Assembly: GCF_014836405.1 (NCBI RefSeq)
Contig: NZ_JACSQU010000003.1
Location: 124,001-188,000 of the forward strand
Length of the DNA stretch: 64,000 bases
From: Brevundimonas guildfordensis
GTDB taxonomy: Bacteria > Pseudomonadota > Alphaproteobacteria > Caulobacterales > Caulobacteraceae
Reading direction: 5' to 3'
A program made the position numbers and the translations under genes. The notes beneath the pieces were generated by a model. The model saw only the letters and a list, made by a program, of their open reading frames with translations, had not been told where the DNA came from and did no database searches. Every line of letters starts with the position of its first letter. Position 1 is the first letter of the stretch. Below are positions 7,916-16,100 of the stretch, piece by piece.

Positions 7916-9393
7916 GCCTCCACCTCCGCCAGAACGGCCTCCTCACCGGCCAACTCAGCGTCCACCGCCTCGACCTCCGCTAGGGCAGCCCGCAGGTGCC
8001 CTAGGATGGCCGCCGCGATGTCCTCAGGGTCGCTAAGGTCGTCCTCGGCGGCGTCGCTGTTGTCGCGCAGCCAGGCGATGTCGAGGTTGTCGTTACGAGC
8101 GGTAATGTCGGCGCGGCTGAAGTAGCGGAAGCGGCCTTCGGGGCCTTCGTCCGCGCGCGCTGCGCCGCCGTCGGGATCGTCGCCATAGGCCGCCTCGAAG
8201 GCCGCGAAGTCGTCCGCGCGTAGCGGACGGGTCTTGCCGAAGGCCGGCATGTTGGCGCGCAGGTCGTAGACCCAGACGCCCTTGGTGTTGGCCCGGTCGG
8301 CTTTGCCGCGCGTCAGGAAGAGGACGTTGGTCTTCACCCCCTGGGCGTAGAAGATGCCGGTGGGCAGGCGCAGGATGGTGTGCAGGTCGGCCAGCTCCAT
8401 CGCCCATTGGCGCAGGCGCTTGCCCGTGTTGTCCTCGAACAGCACGTTGTCGGGCAGCACCACCGCCGCCCGGCCGCCGGGCTTGAGGGCGCGGACGATG
8501 TGCTCGACGAAGGCCAGTTGCTTGTTGGACGTTTCGGCCGTGACCGAGAAGTCGGCCCGGCTGGGACGGCCGCCGCCCTTCTTGGTGCCAAACGGCGGGT
8601 TAGTGAGGATTAGGTCCGCCTTGCCCAGGGCCTCGCCATCGGGGGATAGGCTGTCACCCAGGGTGATAGGTCCTTCGATGCCGTGCAGCATCAGGTTCAT
8701 CAAGGCCAAGCGGTGGGTGTCGGGCACCAGCTCAATGCCGACGAACGCGTTGTTGCGCTGGAAGAAGGCCTCCGCCGGCGTCAGGTTGTAGAGGTCATCG
8801 GTGTGGTCCTTGATGTAGCGGTCTGCGGCCACAAGGAAGCCGGCGGTGCCGGCGGCCGGGTCCTCGATCACCTCGCCGGCCTGGGGCTTCATCAGGCGCA
8901 CGATGCAGTCGATCAGGGGGCGGGGCGTGAAATACTGGCCCGCGCCTGATTTCTTCTCGGCCGCGTTCTTCTCCAGCAGGCCTTCATAGAGCTCGCCCAG
9001 GCCCTCCTCGCGCGCCGAAAACCAGTCCAAGCTGTCAATGGCGGTGGTCAGGGTTTTCAGGTTGGCTGGCTTGCGCAACTTGGTCTGGGCGTCGGTGAAG
9101 ATTGACTGCACGACCGGATCGGCGGCCTTGCCCAGATCAAGCAAGGCGCGCTTGTAGTGGTCGAGCTGGTCAACGCCCTCGCGGCCGGCAATGTCGCTCC
9201 AACGGTAGCCATCAAGGATCCGATCCTCGCGACCCGTCTCCTCCATCATCTTCAGGAACAGCAGGAAGGTCAGCTCGGTGACGTATTCCTGGTAGCTGAC
9301 GCCGTCATCGCGCAGGACGTGGCAGAGGTTCCAGAGCTTTTGGACGATGTTCTGTGTCGTGACACTGCTCTTGGTCAGCTCGCTGTTCGCCAT
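7912..9393 (-). CDS. hsdM: Type I restriction-modification DNA methyltransferase HsdM
   Basis: HsdM methylates adenine in the target given by HsdS. The 493-residue product has the N-terminal helical domain with SYQEYVTELTFLLFLKMM, the AdoMet-binding motif DPAAGTAGF at 178-186, and the catalytic NPPFG motif at 265-269. The region after residue 420 is acidic and helical. Its start overlaps the end of hsdR by 19 bases, and its stop overlaps hsdS by four. The enzyme looks intact. Confidence 0.96.
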   Translation of the reverse strand: MANSELTKSSVTTQNIVQKLWNLCHVLRDDGVSYQEYVTELTFLLFLKMMEETGREDRILDGYRWSDIAGREGVDQLDHYKRALLDLGKAADPVVQSIFTDAQTKLRKPANLKTLTTAIDSLDWFSAREEGLGELYEGLLEKNAAEKKSGAGQYFTPRPLIDCIVRLMKPQAGEVIEDPAAGTAGFLVAADRYIKDHTDDLYNLTPAEAFFQRNNAFVGIELVPDTHRLALMNLMLHGIEGPITLGDSLSPDGEALGKADLILTNPPFGTKKGGGRPSRADFSVTAETSNKQLAFVEHIVRALKPGGRAAVVLPDNVLFEDNTGKRLRQWAMELADLHTILRLPTGIFYAQGVKTNVLFLTRGKADRANTKGVWVYDLRANMPAFGKTRPLRADDFAAFEAAYGDDPDGGAARADEGPEGRFRYFSRADITARNDNLDIAWLRDNSDAAEDDLSDPEDIAAAILGHLRAALAEVEAVDAELAGEEAVLAEVEA

Positions 9394-12300
9394 AACGCCT
9401 CACTCAGGTCCGACAGGACCGACTCCAACTTGCCGTCGAAGCGCTTGTTAATGACCCGGAAGCCGCCGTCGGCCTTGAAGGGTTCGTCATCCAGCGCCTC
9501 GCGGTCGACCACGATGCCCTTCTGCAACTGTTCGCCGATGCGGTGAAGCCACCGCTTCTGAACGTCGGTCCAGTTTCCGTTGCGGATCACCGTGTCGACG
9601 GCGGATTTCACGCGGTCGCCATAGGGGATCAGCGGGTCGCCGAGGGCGGCCTGGCGGACATAGCCGATGATTGAGGCGGCGATGTCCTCGTTCTTGGCAT
9701 CGGACCAGGCGCGGCGGATGCTGGCGTCGGTGAAGCCCTGGGCGTCGAGCTGGAGCCGCAGTTCTCGTAGTTCGGCGCGAGTCAGATCGCGCGGGCGTTG
9801 GACCACTGTCTCCAGAGCGGCGATCTTGTTGACGTTGTTCTTTACGAAGGCCGCGAAGGCGTCGAGGTAGTCCTCCGGCCGCTGTCCCTCGCCGTAACCT
9901 CTGCTGACGTCGACGACGCGATCCTCATGCGTGGAGATTGGCACCAGGATCGGCTCGCCACCGTCGGTCTTCCAGTCGAGCGCCGGGCCCAGGCCCGGAC
10001 GCCCTTTCGCCCAGGCCGCCAGTTCGTCGGGCGACGCGGCCCGGAAGCGCTGCAAGGTTTCCTCGGGGGTCTCGCCGGCCGCCAGCTCGGCCTTGGCCCT
10101 GGCTTCGGCGGACAGGCCCTTCAGTTTGCGCGACAGTCTGACGATGATCTGGTCGCGCAGGTCGGCGCGGTGGCGCGCGTCCTCGACAGCCGCCAGTTCC
10201 TCCAGCAGCTGGGTCAGGGTCAGCTTGGGATCGGCGGCGACGGGCCGCATCTCCGTCAACTCCTGCAAGCGGCTGTAGAGGTCGACGGCGTCGAAGATCC
10301 TGAAGGTCTCCTTGTGGATCTCCGGGCAGAGCCGCGTCGCCCGGCCCAGCATCTGCTCGTAGAGGATCCGGCTGTTCACCCGGCGCAGGAACACCAGGTT
10401 GGTGATCTTGGGCACATCGACGCCCGTGGTCAGCAGGTCGACCGTGACCGCGATCTTGGGGATGGCGTCGTTGCGGTAGGACAGGATCACCTTGCCTGCG
10501 TGGTCGACGCTGCCGGTAATCTTGCGGATCGCCGCGTCCTCAATCTCGCCGTGGGCCTCGCGGAAGGCGTCGCGCAGCGCTTTGACCACGATGTCGGCGT
10601 GAGCGTCGGAAGCGGCGAACACCAGGGTCTTGTCCGGCTCAGACAAGTCGATGTGGCGGGTGAGCTCATCGGCGACGGCGCGATTGAAGGGCTCGGTGAT
10701 GACGGTGCGGTTGAAGCTCTCAACATCGAAGTCGAGGGCGTCGGGCAATTTGAAGAGCTCGGCCTGCCCGGTGGGCGCGTGGACGAAGGTCACTTCGTCC
10801 TCGGCTGCGAAGTGGATGCCGTTTTCGGACAGAGCGGTCTTGATGCGGATCGGCGGCTCATGGTCGACCAGGTAGCCGTCGACCACCGCCTCCCGATAGG
10901 AATAGCGGAACACCGGCTCGCCGAAGATCTGGACTGTGTGCAGAGCGGGGGTGGCGGTCAGGCCGATCTTGGTGGCGTCGAAATAGTCGAGCACGCGGCG
11001 GTATTTTGAGACGTAGTCGTCCTGGTCGCGGAAGCTGAGCTCGGCGTCGGACATCTCGCGGTCCAGCAGGTAGCCCCGGTGGCACTCGTCGATGACCATC
11101 AGGTCGTATTGGTCCACCGTCGGCGCGTTCGCGGGGTCGTCGGCGAACAGAGTGCGCCGCACGAGGCCCTGGATGGTGCAGATGTGGATGCGGGTCTCGG
11201 GATCGGGCGTCACATCGCCTAGGCCCTTCAGCCCGAAGATCTCGGCGAAGGCCTTGCCGCCGACGATTTTGCTAGTGGTGAACTCGCGCTCGGTCTGTTC
11301 GCCAAGTGCGCTCCGGTCGACCACAAAGCAAACGCTGCGGAAGCGTTTGGCCGCGATGAGCCGATAGAGCATGGCGATGGCCAGCTTGGTCTTGCCGGTG
11401 CCCGTGGCCATGCCGACCAGCATGTGCGGCCGGTTTTCGGTCAGTCCCTTCTCGACCGCCTCTATAGCTTGGCGCTGGTAGGGTCGCAGCTCGAAGCCGA
11501 AGTTGAAGCCTTGGGTCTCCAGAGCCGCTTCGGCCGCGTCCTGGTCGGCCTCAAGGCGCTCCAAAAGGCCGTCGGGAGAGGGCCAGGCCATCAACGCCGA
11601 AGCCGCGTTGGTCGGACGGCGCAGGTCCCTCCGCCAAATGCCGGACGCCGTTTCCAACTGCTTCAGGTAGGGCCGCCCATTGGTCGAGAAGGCGAAGGGG
11701 GCCTTGAACTCGCCCCACGGGCCTTGGGCGTGCTGATGCGCGGTTCCCGGGGCGATGCCAGCGGCGTAGCGCTCGGCCTGGGGCAGCACACTCATGACAT
11801 TGCGGTTTCGCCGCTTGGCCTCGACGACGCCGACGAGGATCAGCCCCGCGAAGAGCGCGTAGTCGGCAGGACCGCTCGCGGTCGGCCACTCCGCGATGGC
11901 GAGGTTTCGTCCCTTGGTGGGCCGAGCGCCCTTCCCGTAGCGAAGCTCCTGGGTGTCGGCTTCCCAGCCGGCCGCGCGGAGTTGCTGGTCGATGATGGCG
12001 CGGGTAGCCGCCTCGTCGAGATTTATGACGCTATCCGCTGCCTCCGCCGCCTTTTCGAACTTGGCGAGCTCGGCGGGCGCAACCTTCTCGGCCTGCCTCT
12101 GGGTGACCTCCAGAGCGGCCCTGACTTGGTCGGCGGCGGCCTCGGCCTCCTCCGCTAGCTTCCGCCAGACCTCGCGCTCCTCGGCTTCTTGACGCAGACG
12201 CTCGGCCGTTTCGAGGTTTTCCTGGGCTAGGGCGTCGGCGCGAGCCTGAGCAATCTCGGCGGCGCTCTTGTGGCCTTCGGCCTCGACCTTCAGCCGCTCC

Positions 12301-12758
12301 AGCTCGGCCCGCAGACTGGCCGTGGGGTCAGCCGGCGGGGGCGGCGGCACAAACGGGTCCAGGGCGAGCTTGGGTTTACCGCAATAGGCTCGGACAAACC
12401 ACGCACCGAGTTCGCGGGCGACTTTCAGGCCTGCCAGAGCGGTGGCGAAGTCGTCTTGTCCTTGGTGGACGGCGTTGTTGCCGAACTTGCGCAGGTAGTG
12501 AAACAGATCCAGCGCTTGGCGGGAAGCGTAGCCGGCGCGGCCGAGCACTCCGAGGATGTCGGAGAACGACTCGTCGGGCGACTTTAGCGACCCCGTCCTC
12601 GCCGCGACCTCCTTCGCCAGCAACTCGGCGAACTGGCGCAGCTTGATCAGAGTGGTGTTGGGGTCTGTGCGGAAGTAGTGCTCGGCCTGGGCCGCCAATC
12701 GAACCAGCTGCGGCTCTTGCTCGCGCAGGAACTCGAAGTTGGCTGTCATTGGTTGCAT
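9375..12758 (-). CDS. hsdR: Type I restriction endonuclease subunit HsdR
   Basis: HsdR supplies ATP-driven DNA translocation and cleavage. From ATG 12758 (GGGGAA five bases ahead) the protein has 1127 residues. The N-terminus is a helical domain resembling DUF4145. A proline-rich linker and a coiled coil (about 148-240) follow. The nuclease core shows Asp299 and Glu313-x-Lys315. The helicase part has Walker A ATGTGKT at 451-457 and DECH at 557-560, and LLTTGVDVPKI later. The C-terminus resembles the EcoEI R family. A second ATG at 12749 is possible. It is the first gene of hsdR-hsdM-hsdS-RNase H-like. Confidence 0.95.
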   Translation of the reverse strand: MQPMTANFEFLREQEPQLVRLAAQAEHYFRTDPNTTLIKLRQFAELLAKEVAARTGSLKSPDESFSDILGVLGRAGYASRQALDLFHYLRKFGNNAVHQGQDDFATALAGLKVARELGAWFVRAYCGKPKLALDPFVPPPPPADPTASLRAELERLKVEAEGHKSAAEIAQARADALAQENLETAERLRQEAEEREVWRKLAEEAEAAADQVRAALEVTQRQAEKVAPAELAKFEKAAEAADSVINLDEAATRAIIDQQLRAAGWEADTQELRYGKGARPTKGRNLAIAEWPTASGPADYALFAGLILVGVVEAKRRNRNVMSVLPQAERYAAGIAPGTAHQHAQGPWGEFKAPFAFSTNGRPYLKQLETASGIWRRDLRRPTNAASALMAWPSPDGLLERLEADQDAAEAALETQGFNFGFELRPYQRQAIEAVEKGLTENRPHMLVGMATGTGKTKLAIAMLYRLIAAKRFRSVCFVVDRSALGEQTEREFTTSKIVGGKAFAEIFGLKGLGDVTPDPETRIHICTIQGLVRRTLFADDPANAPTVDQYDLMVIDECHRGYLLDREMSDAELSFRDQDDYVSKYRRVLDYFDATKIGLTATPALHTVQIFGEPVFRYSYREAVVDGYLVDHEPPIRIKTALSENGIHFAAEDEVTFVHAPTGQAELFKLPDALDFDVESFNRTVITEPFNRAVADELTRHIDLSEPDKTLVFAASDAHADIVVKALRDAFREAHGEIEDAAIRKITGSVDHAGKVILSYRNDAIPKIAVTVDLLTTGVDVPKITNLVFLRRVNSRILYEQMLGRATRLCPEIHKETFRIFDAVDLYSRLQELTEMRPVAADPKLTLTQLLEELAAVEDARHRADLRDQIIVRLSRKLKGLSAEARAKAELAAGETPEETLQRFRAASPDELAAWAKGRPGLGPALDWKTDGGEPILVPISTHEDRVVDVSRGYGEGQRPEDYLDAFAAFVKNNVNKIAALETVVQRPRDLTRAELRELRLQLDAQGFTDASIRRAWSDAKNEDIAASIIGYVRQAALGDPLIPYGDRVKSAVDTVIRNGNWTDVQKRWLHRIGEQLQKGIVVDREALDDEPFKADGGFRVINKRFDGKLESVLSDLSEALWRTAS

Positions 12759-13042
12759 CAGTTCCCCATTTCCGCCCGGCCGCAGTTGAGACGAAAGGGG
12801 AGGGTGACGCAACTAGTGCGGAGCTTGGCCCGTCGGATTGGGCGGAAGTAAGCGAGATCCGGGTCAGCGGCGCTAGACGGCCAGGGAGCCTCGCTGGCGA
12901 GTTTTTTACAGATGACTCAGAGATCTATGGCCGCTTCGATCTGGGCGCTTACGAGTCATTTGGAGGGCTCCTAGAGGGTGCTGAATTAAGCCGCACCCTT
13001 GGAGACCCATGCGCGCCTCGGGGTCACCCGAAAGGCCTCGGG

Positions 13043-13504
13043 ATGGTTGGGGTTAAGGTCGCCCGCGCCACCGTCGACGTCGTGAACATCCGCACCACCA
13101 TGATCGACGGTGATCCGTGGTTCGTCGCCGCTGACGTCTGCCGCGCCCTGGGCCTTCGTCCAGACGCCTCCAAGGACAGCCGGATCGAGCCCACAGAGTT
13201 CGTGGTCATCGCCAAGCAACGGGATTTGACCCCGTCACTCCTCGGTCTGTTCCAAGGGACCAACCACAAGCTCCGTCTTCTGTCCGAGTCTGGCCTCTAC
13301 AAACTCATCATGCGCTCGGACAAAGCCGAGGCCGTCGTCTTCCAGAACTGGGTGACCCAGGAGATCCTGCCGTCCATCCGCAAGACCGGCAAGTATGCCC
13401 CGGCCGACCACGGCCGGGAGGCCCTGCCGCTGCCCATGGACATCGCTGAGGCGCAGTCGTGGTTTCAGAAGGCGGTCGCTTTTAGGGTCGATTATCCGCG
13501 CTGA
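13043..13504 (+). CDS. Bro-N domain protein, short
   Basis: The 153-residue product carries the Bro-N fold found in phage antirepressors: VVNIRTTMIDGDPWFVAADV near residues 12-31, then a GLYKLIMRS segment and NWVTQEILPSIRKTGKY near the end of the domain. Bro-N binds DNA and often regulates phage or island genes. The usual C-terminal KilAC-type domain is missing; the frame ends soon after PMDIAEAQSWF. The start is uncertain, because the frame stays open back to 12749 without a good ribosome site; ATG 13043 is the closest fit to the family N-terminus. The 280 bases ahead, toward hsdR, hold no other supported gene. Confidence 0.75.
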   Translation: MVGVKVARATVDVVNIRTTMIDGDPWFVAADVCRALGLRPDASKDSRIEPTEFVVIAKQRDLTPSLLGLFQGTNHKLRLLSESGLYKLIMRSDKAEAVVFQNWVTQEILPSIRKTGKYAPADHGREALPLPMDIAEAQSWFQKAVAFRVDYPR

Positions 13505-13752
13505 CATATACAAGCGTGAAGCTTCGAAGATCCCCCCCATGGGGGTCCCCTTCGATCATTCTGGAGGTGCCCCAGGGATTGAGTGGCATGTCCTCTACCT
13601 TTCTACACGCCTGATGTGCCGCCGCCGCGTAGCGCTAGGGGAGCTCGCCTGCCTTCGTGGCCCGGCTCTGCCGCCGTCCCAAACGGGTAGACGCCAAAGA
13701 GACATTCCGGCGAGACACCACAAGCGTCCCATATGGGTTGACTTGGTGCTTT

Positions 13753-13770
13753 TGAGACGCCACCGTCTCA
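13753..13770. promoter_or_regulatory. Inverted repeat upstream of the serine recombinase
   Basis: TGAGAC and GTCTCA form a perfect 6-base inverted repeat around six bases, 28 bases ahead of the recombinase start. A TTGACT hexamer lies at 13738-13743. The dyad may be an operator or part of a recombination site bound by the recombinase itself. The rest of 13505-13797 contains only a short CCCCC/GGGGG palindrome at 13534-13545 and no supported gene. Confidence 0.4.
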
Positions 13771-13797
13771 TGGTCTAGAACTCATTGGGACACCGTC

Positions 13798-14340
13798 ATG
13801 TCGCTTATTGGATACGCCCGCGTCAGCACCACCGACCAGGACCTCACCATCCAGCTGGACCAGCTCCAGGCGGCCGGGTGCGACAAGGTTTTCGCAGAGA
13901 AGCGGTCCGGCACGACTACCGCCGAACGGGACCAGTTGGCGCTCGCGCTCGACTATGTCCGGGAAGGCGACGTCCTGCTCGTCACGCGCCTGGATCGCCT
14001 GGCCCGTTCCATCATCGACCTGCGCCAGATCATCGACCGGCTCCAGGCACGGGGCGTAGGCTTCCGCGCCCTAAACCAGGCCGCCATGGACACGACCCGG
14101 TCCGATGGCAGGCTGATGCTCAACATGCTGGCGGCCTTCGCCGAGTTCGAGACCGACCTGCGCCGCGAGCGCCAGATGGAGGGGATCGCCAAGGCCAAGG
14201 CGGCTGGGGTCTACAAGGGCCGCAAGCCCACCGTCGACGTCGAGGCCGTTCGCCGTCTGCGCGCGGAGGGCGTGGGTCCGGCCGAGATCGCCCGCCGCCT
14301 GGGCATCGGCCGCGCCTCCGTCTACCGGGCCCTCGAATGA
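13798..14340 (+). CDS. Serine recombinase, resolvase/invertase family
   Basis: The 180-residue protein is a complete small serine recombinase. The catalytic Ser10 is in GYARVSTTDQ, and the arginines of the active site are in TRLDRLARS (64-71). The E-helix follows, and the C-terminal helix-turn-helix contains GPAEIARRLGIGRASVYRAL. Such enzymes resolve cointegrates or invert segments at paired short sites. No transposase gene is beside it. The two 31-bp direct repeats 38 and 205 bases behind it are possible substrates. Start and length fit the family. Confidence 0.93.
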   Translation: MSLIGYARVSTTDQDLTIQLDQLQAAGCDKVFAEKRSGTTTAERDQLALALDYVREGDVLLVTRLDRLARSIIDLRQIIDRLQARGVGFRALNQAAMDTTRSDGRLMLNMLAAFAEFETDLRRERQMEGIAKAKAAGVYKGRKPTVDVEAVRRLRAEGVGPAEIARRLGIGRASVYRALE

Positions 14341-14377
14341 CGCCACCCCCTTGCCCACCCCTGCTTCTTTTCACTTC

Positions 14378-14408
14378 CTTACGACCTCTAGTATAGGCCT
14401 AGGGGACC
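14378..14408 (+). repeat. 31-bp direct repeat, copy 1
   Basis: It is identical to 14545-14575. It contains the imperfect dyad CCTCTAG-N7-CTAGGGG and is followed by a further related segment with GGTGACCCGAGCG. It sits in the 311-base gap between the convergent serine recombinase and polymerase-like genes; apart from the repeats that gap shows no gene. It may be a protein-binding, replication or recombination site. Confidence 0.85.
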
Positions 14409-14544
14409 GGAGGTGACCCGAGCGCCAGGAGGAGGGGGAGGCCCTCCCAGTCCTACAGCCAGAGGACTCCGAAGGTGACCCCGACGTTCCACGGTGTCCG
14501 CGACCGGGTTCTGGCGGCTTCTGGCCGGTCCTCGCCCGCAGGCT

Positions 14545-14575
14545 CTTACGACCTCTAGTATAGGCCTAGGGGACC
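14545..14575 (+). repeat. 31-bp direct repeat, copy 2
   Basis: Exact second copy of 14378-14408, 167 bases downstream, again followed by GGTGACCCGAGCG. The same gap has another GGTGACCCC at about 14474. Two copies in direct orientation are too few for a CRISPR array. Confidence 0.85.
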
Positions 14576-14651
14576 CCGAGGTGACCCGAGCGTGACCCTC
14601 GGCGTTGAGGGCGAAGGGACCACCCCTCCTCCTACCCGCGCCAGGAGACCG

Positions 14652-16100
14652 TCAGCTCCAGCGAGCAGCGAAGGCGAGGAAGTCGGCCTCTTCTTCGCCG
14701 GAGCTGAAGCCACGGATCACCGGCGCGGCGGGCGCAGCGACCAAGCGCGACAGCTGCCCCTGGTAGGCTAGGGCCATGGTCTCGGCCAGCTTCCGTTCAT
14801 CCCGCCTGGCGACGATGAAGCTGTCGTGGACGGGCAGGATGGGTCGCTTCATCGCCACGGTGAAGTAGTTCATCACCACGTCGGCGATGGCGGCGTCGAT
14901 GGCTTGCAACTCCAGCCCGCGCAGCCCCTGACGGAACCAGTTTGATATGCTGCCATGTCGGGCCTCAAGGCGGGCCACCAGTGCCTTGTAGGACATGCGA
15001 CCTTTCAGCCTGGCAGTCGCTCCCGGCGGGGCCTTCACGCGCGCCTTCCCGGGCTGGGCGTTCAACAACTGCATCATGGCAATCTTCACCACGTCCCGTA
15101 GCGTGTCCGGCACGCCAGGCACGGCGTAGGGGTCGTCATCAGCCGCCAGGGGCGCGCCGTTCAACTGGTAACACAGCCGAGGGTGCAGGCTGGCGAAGTC
15201 CAGCTCGACCGTCTCCTCGCCGTCGATCAGGAGCCGCTCGCGATCCGCCTTGGACAAGCCTTGCCACCAGCCCCCGTAGAAGCGGCCGCCTCGATCCCAA
15301 CGTCCGTCGTTGAAGATGCGGTAGAGACGGCACGATCCCGCGCCGCGTGCCTGGAACTCCTCGGCGTCGCCCAAGGGGTCCTCCAGGGGGTCGCCCGGGG
15401 GAGTCTTCCCGCCGCTGGTCCGGTGCGCTCCTAGAGTGACCTCATGGCCCGCCATCATCGCCGCCCAGGACCGCAGCCGATCCCGCATGGCCGTGGTGTC
15501 GGGCGTGTCGTCGTAATGCAGAAGCGGCTTACGGCCCCGTCGCGTCTTTGCTGGCCCCTTCAGGCGGATCAGCTCGAACCTGTCGTTCAGGGCGACGTCA
15601 TCATCCGTCAGGCCTTGTTCACCGGCCCAGGCCAGAAGCCCGTCGGTTCCGCGCAGCCGGGACAGGTAGCCCCGGCCCGACTGACCGAAGCCATGATCTT
15701 CCCGCCGGTAGCTCCCGGCACGGCCTTCGGCGAGTCCTGTGCTCGTCAGGAAGTCCGCAACAAGCGTGACAGTGGTCTTCGAAGCTTCAGGATGTCGGTA
15801 GCGATCCGGTCCGACATAGCCCAGGTCGCCGCGTGAGTAGGCCAACCAGCGTGTCGACGTATCGCGCCGCGCCAGCCAGAGCTCCAGCGTTACGGCCTCC
15901 AGTATGACCCGTAGCCGCCCACGGTCCGCCGCGCGTCGCCTGCGCGCCCGCTTGGGCTCCCACGCCTCCAGGTCGTCGAGAAGGGCGTCGATGGCCGCGC
16001 TCGCCCGGGAAGTGGCCGCTTCGCGGTCCCAGCGGATCGGGCGGCTGTCGGTCAGGTGTCTTCGGTCTTGGATCGGGCTGACATCGTCCTCGTCACGCAT
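14652..16100 (-). CDS. Polymerase-like protein of the integrative element (unassigned family)
   Basis: Numbered from ATG 16100, the product has 482 residues. A frame extension to 16175 exists, but ATG 16100 overlaps the integrase stop by eight bases and is preferred. The C-terminal half holds three motifs in polymerase order: Asp301 in VELDFASLHPRL (motif A-like), Arg335-x3-Lys339 in RDVVKIAMMQLLNA (motif B-like), and His425-Asp426 in LPVHDSF (motif C-like, as in family A DNA polymerases and T7-type RNA polymerase). The N-terminal half is basic and helical with no recognised nuclease motif. It is probably a DNA or RNA polymerase or primase of the element, but biochemical type is inference. 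Confidence 0.65.
   Translation of the reverse strand: MRDEDDVSPIQDRRHLTDSRPIRWDREAATSRASAAIDALLDDLEAWEPKRARRRRAADRGRLRVILEAVTLELWLARRDTSTRWLAYSRGDLGYVGPDRYRHPEASKTTVTLVADFLTSTGLAEGRAGSYRREDHGFGQSGRGYLSRLRGTDGLLAWAGEQGLTDDDVALNDRFELIRLKGPAKTRRGRKPLLHYDDTPDTTAMRDRLRSWAAMMAGHEVTLGAHRTSGGKTPPGDPLEDPLGDAEEFQARGAGSCRLYRIFNDGRWDRGGRFYGGWWQGLSKADRERLLIDGEETVELDFASLHPRLCYQLNGAPLAADDDPYAVPGVPDTLRDVVKIAMMQLLNAQPGKARVKAPPGATARLKGRMSYKALVARLEARHGSISNWFRQGLRGLELQAIDAAIADVVMNYFTVAMKRPILPVHDSFIVARRDERKLAETMALAYQGQLSRLVAAPAAPVIRGFSSGEEEADFLAFAARWS

Noticed and set aside
13395..13778. Frame overlapping the Bro-N gene and running to the recombinase
   Set aside because: Arg/Pro-rich with no ribosome site; an out-of-phase shadow.
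14378..14575. CRISPR array
   Set aside because: Only two repeats, spacing of 136 bases between them, and no cas genes.
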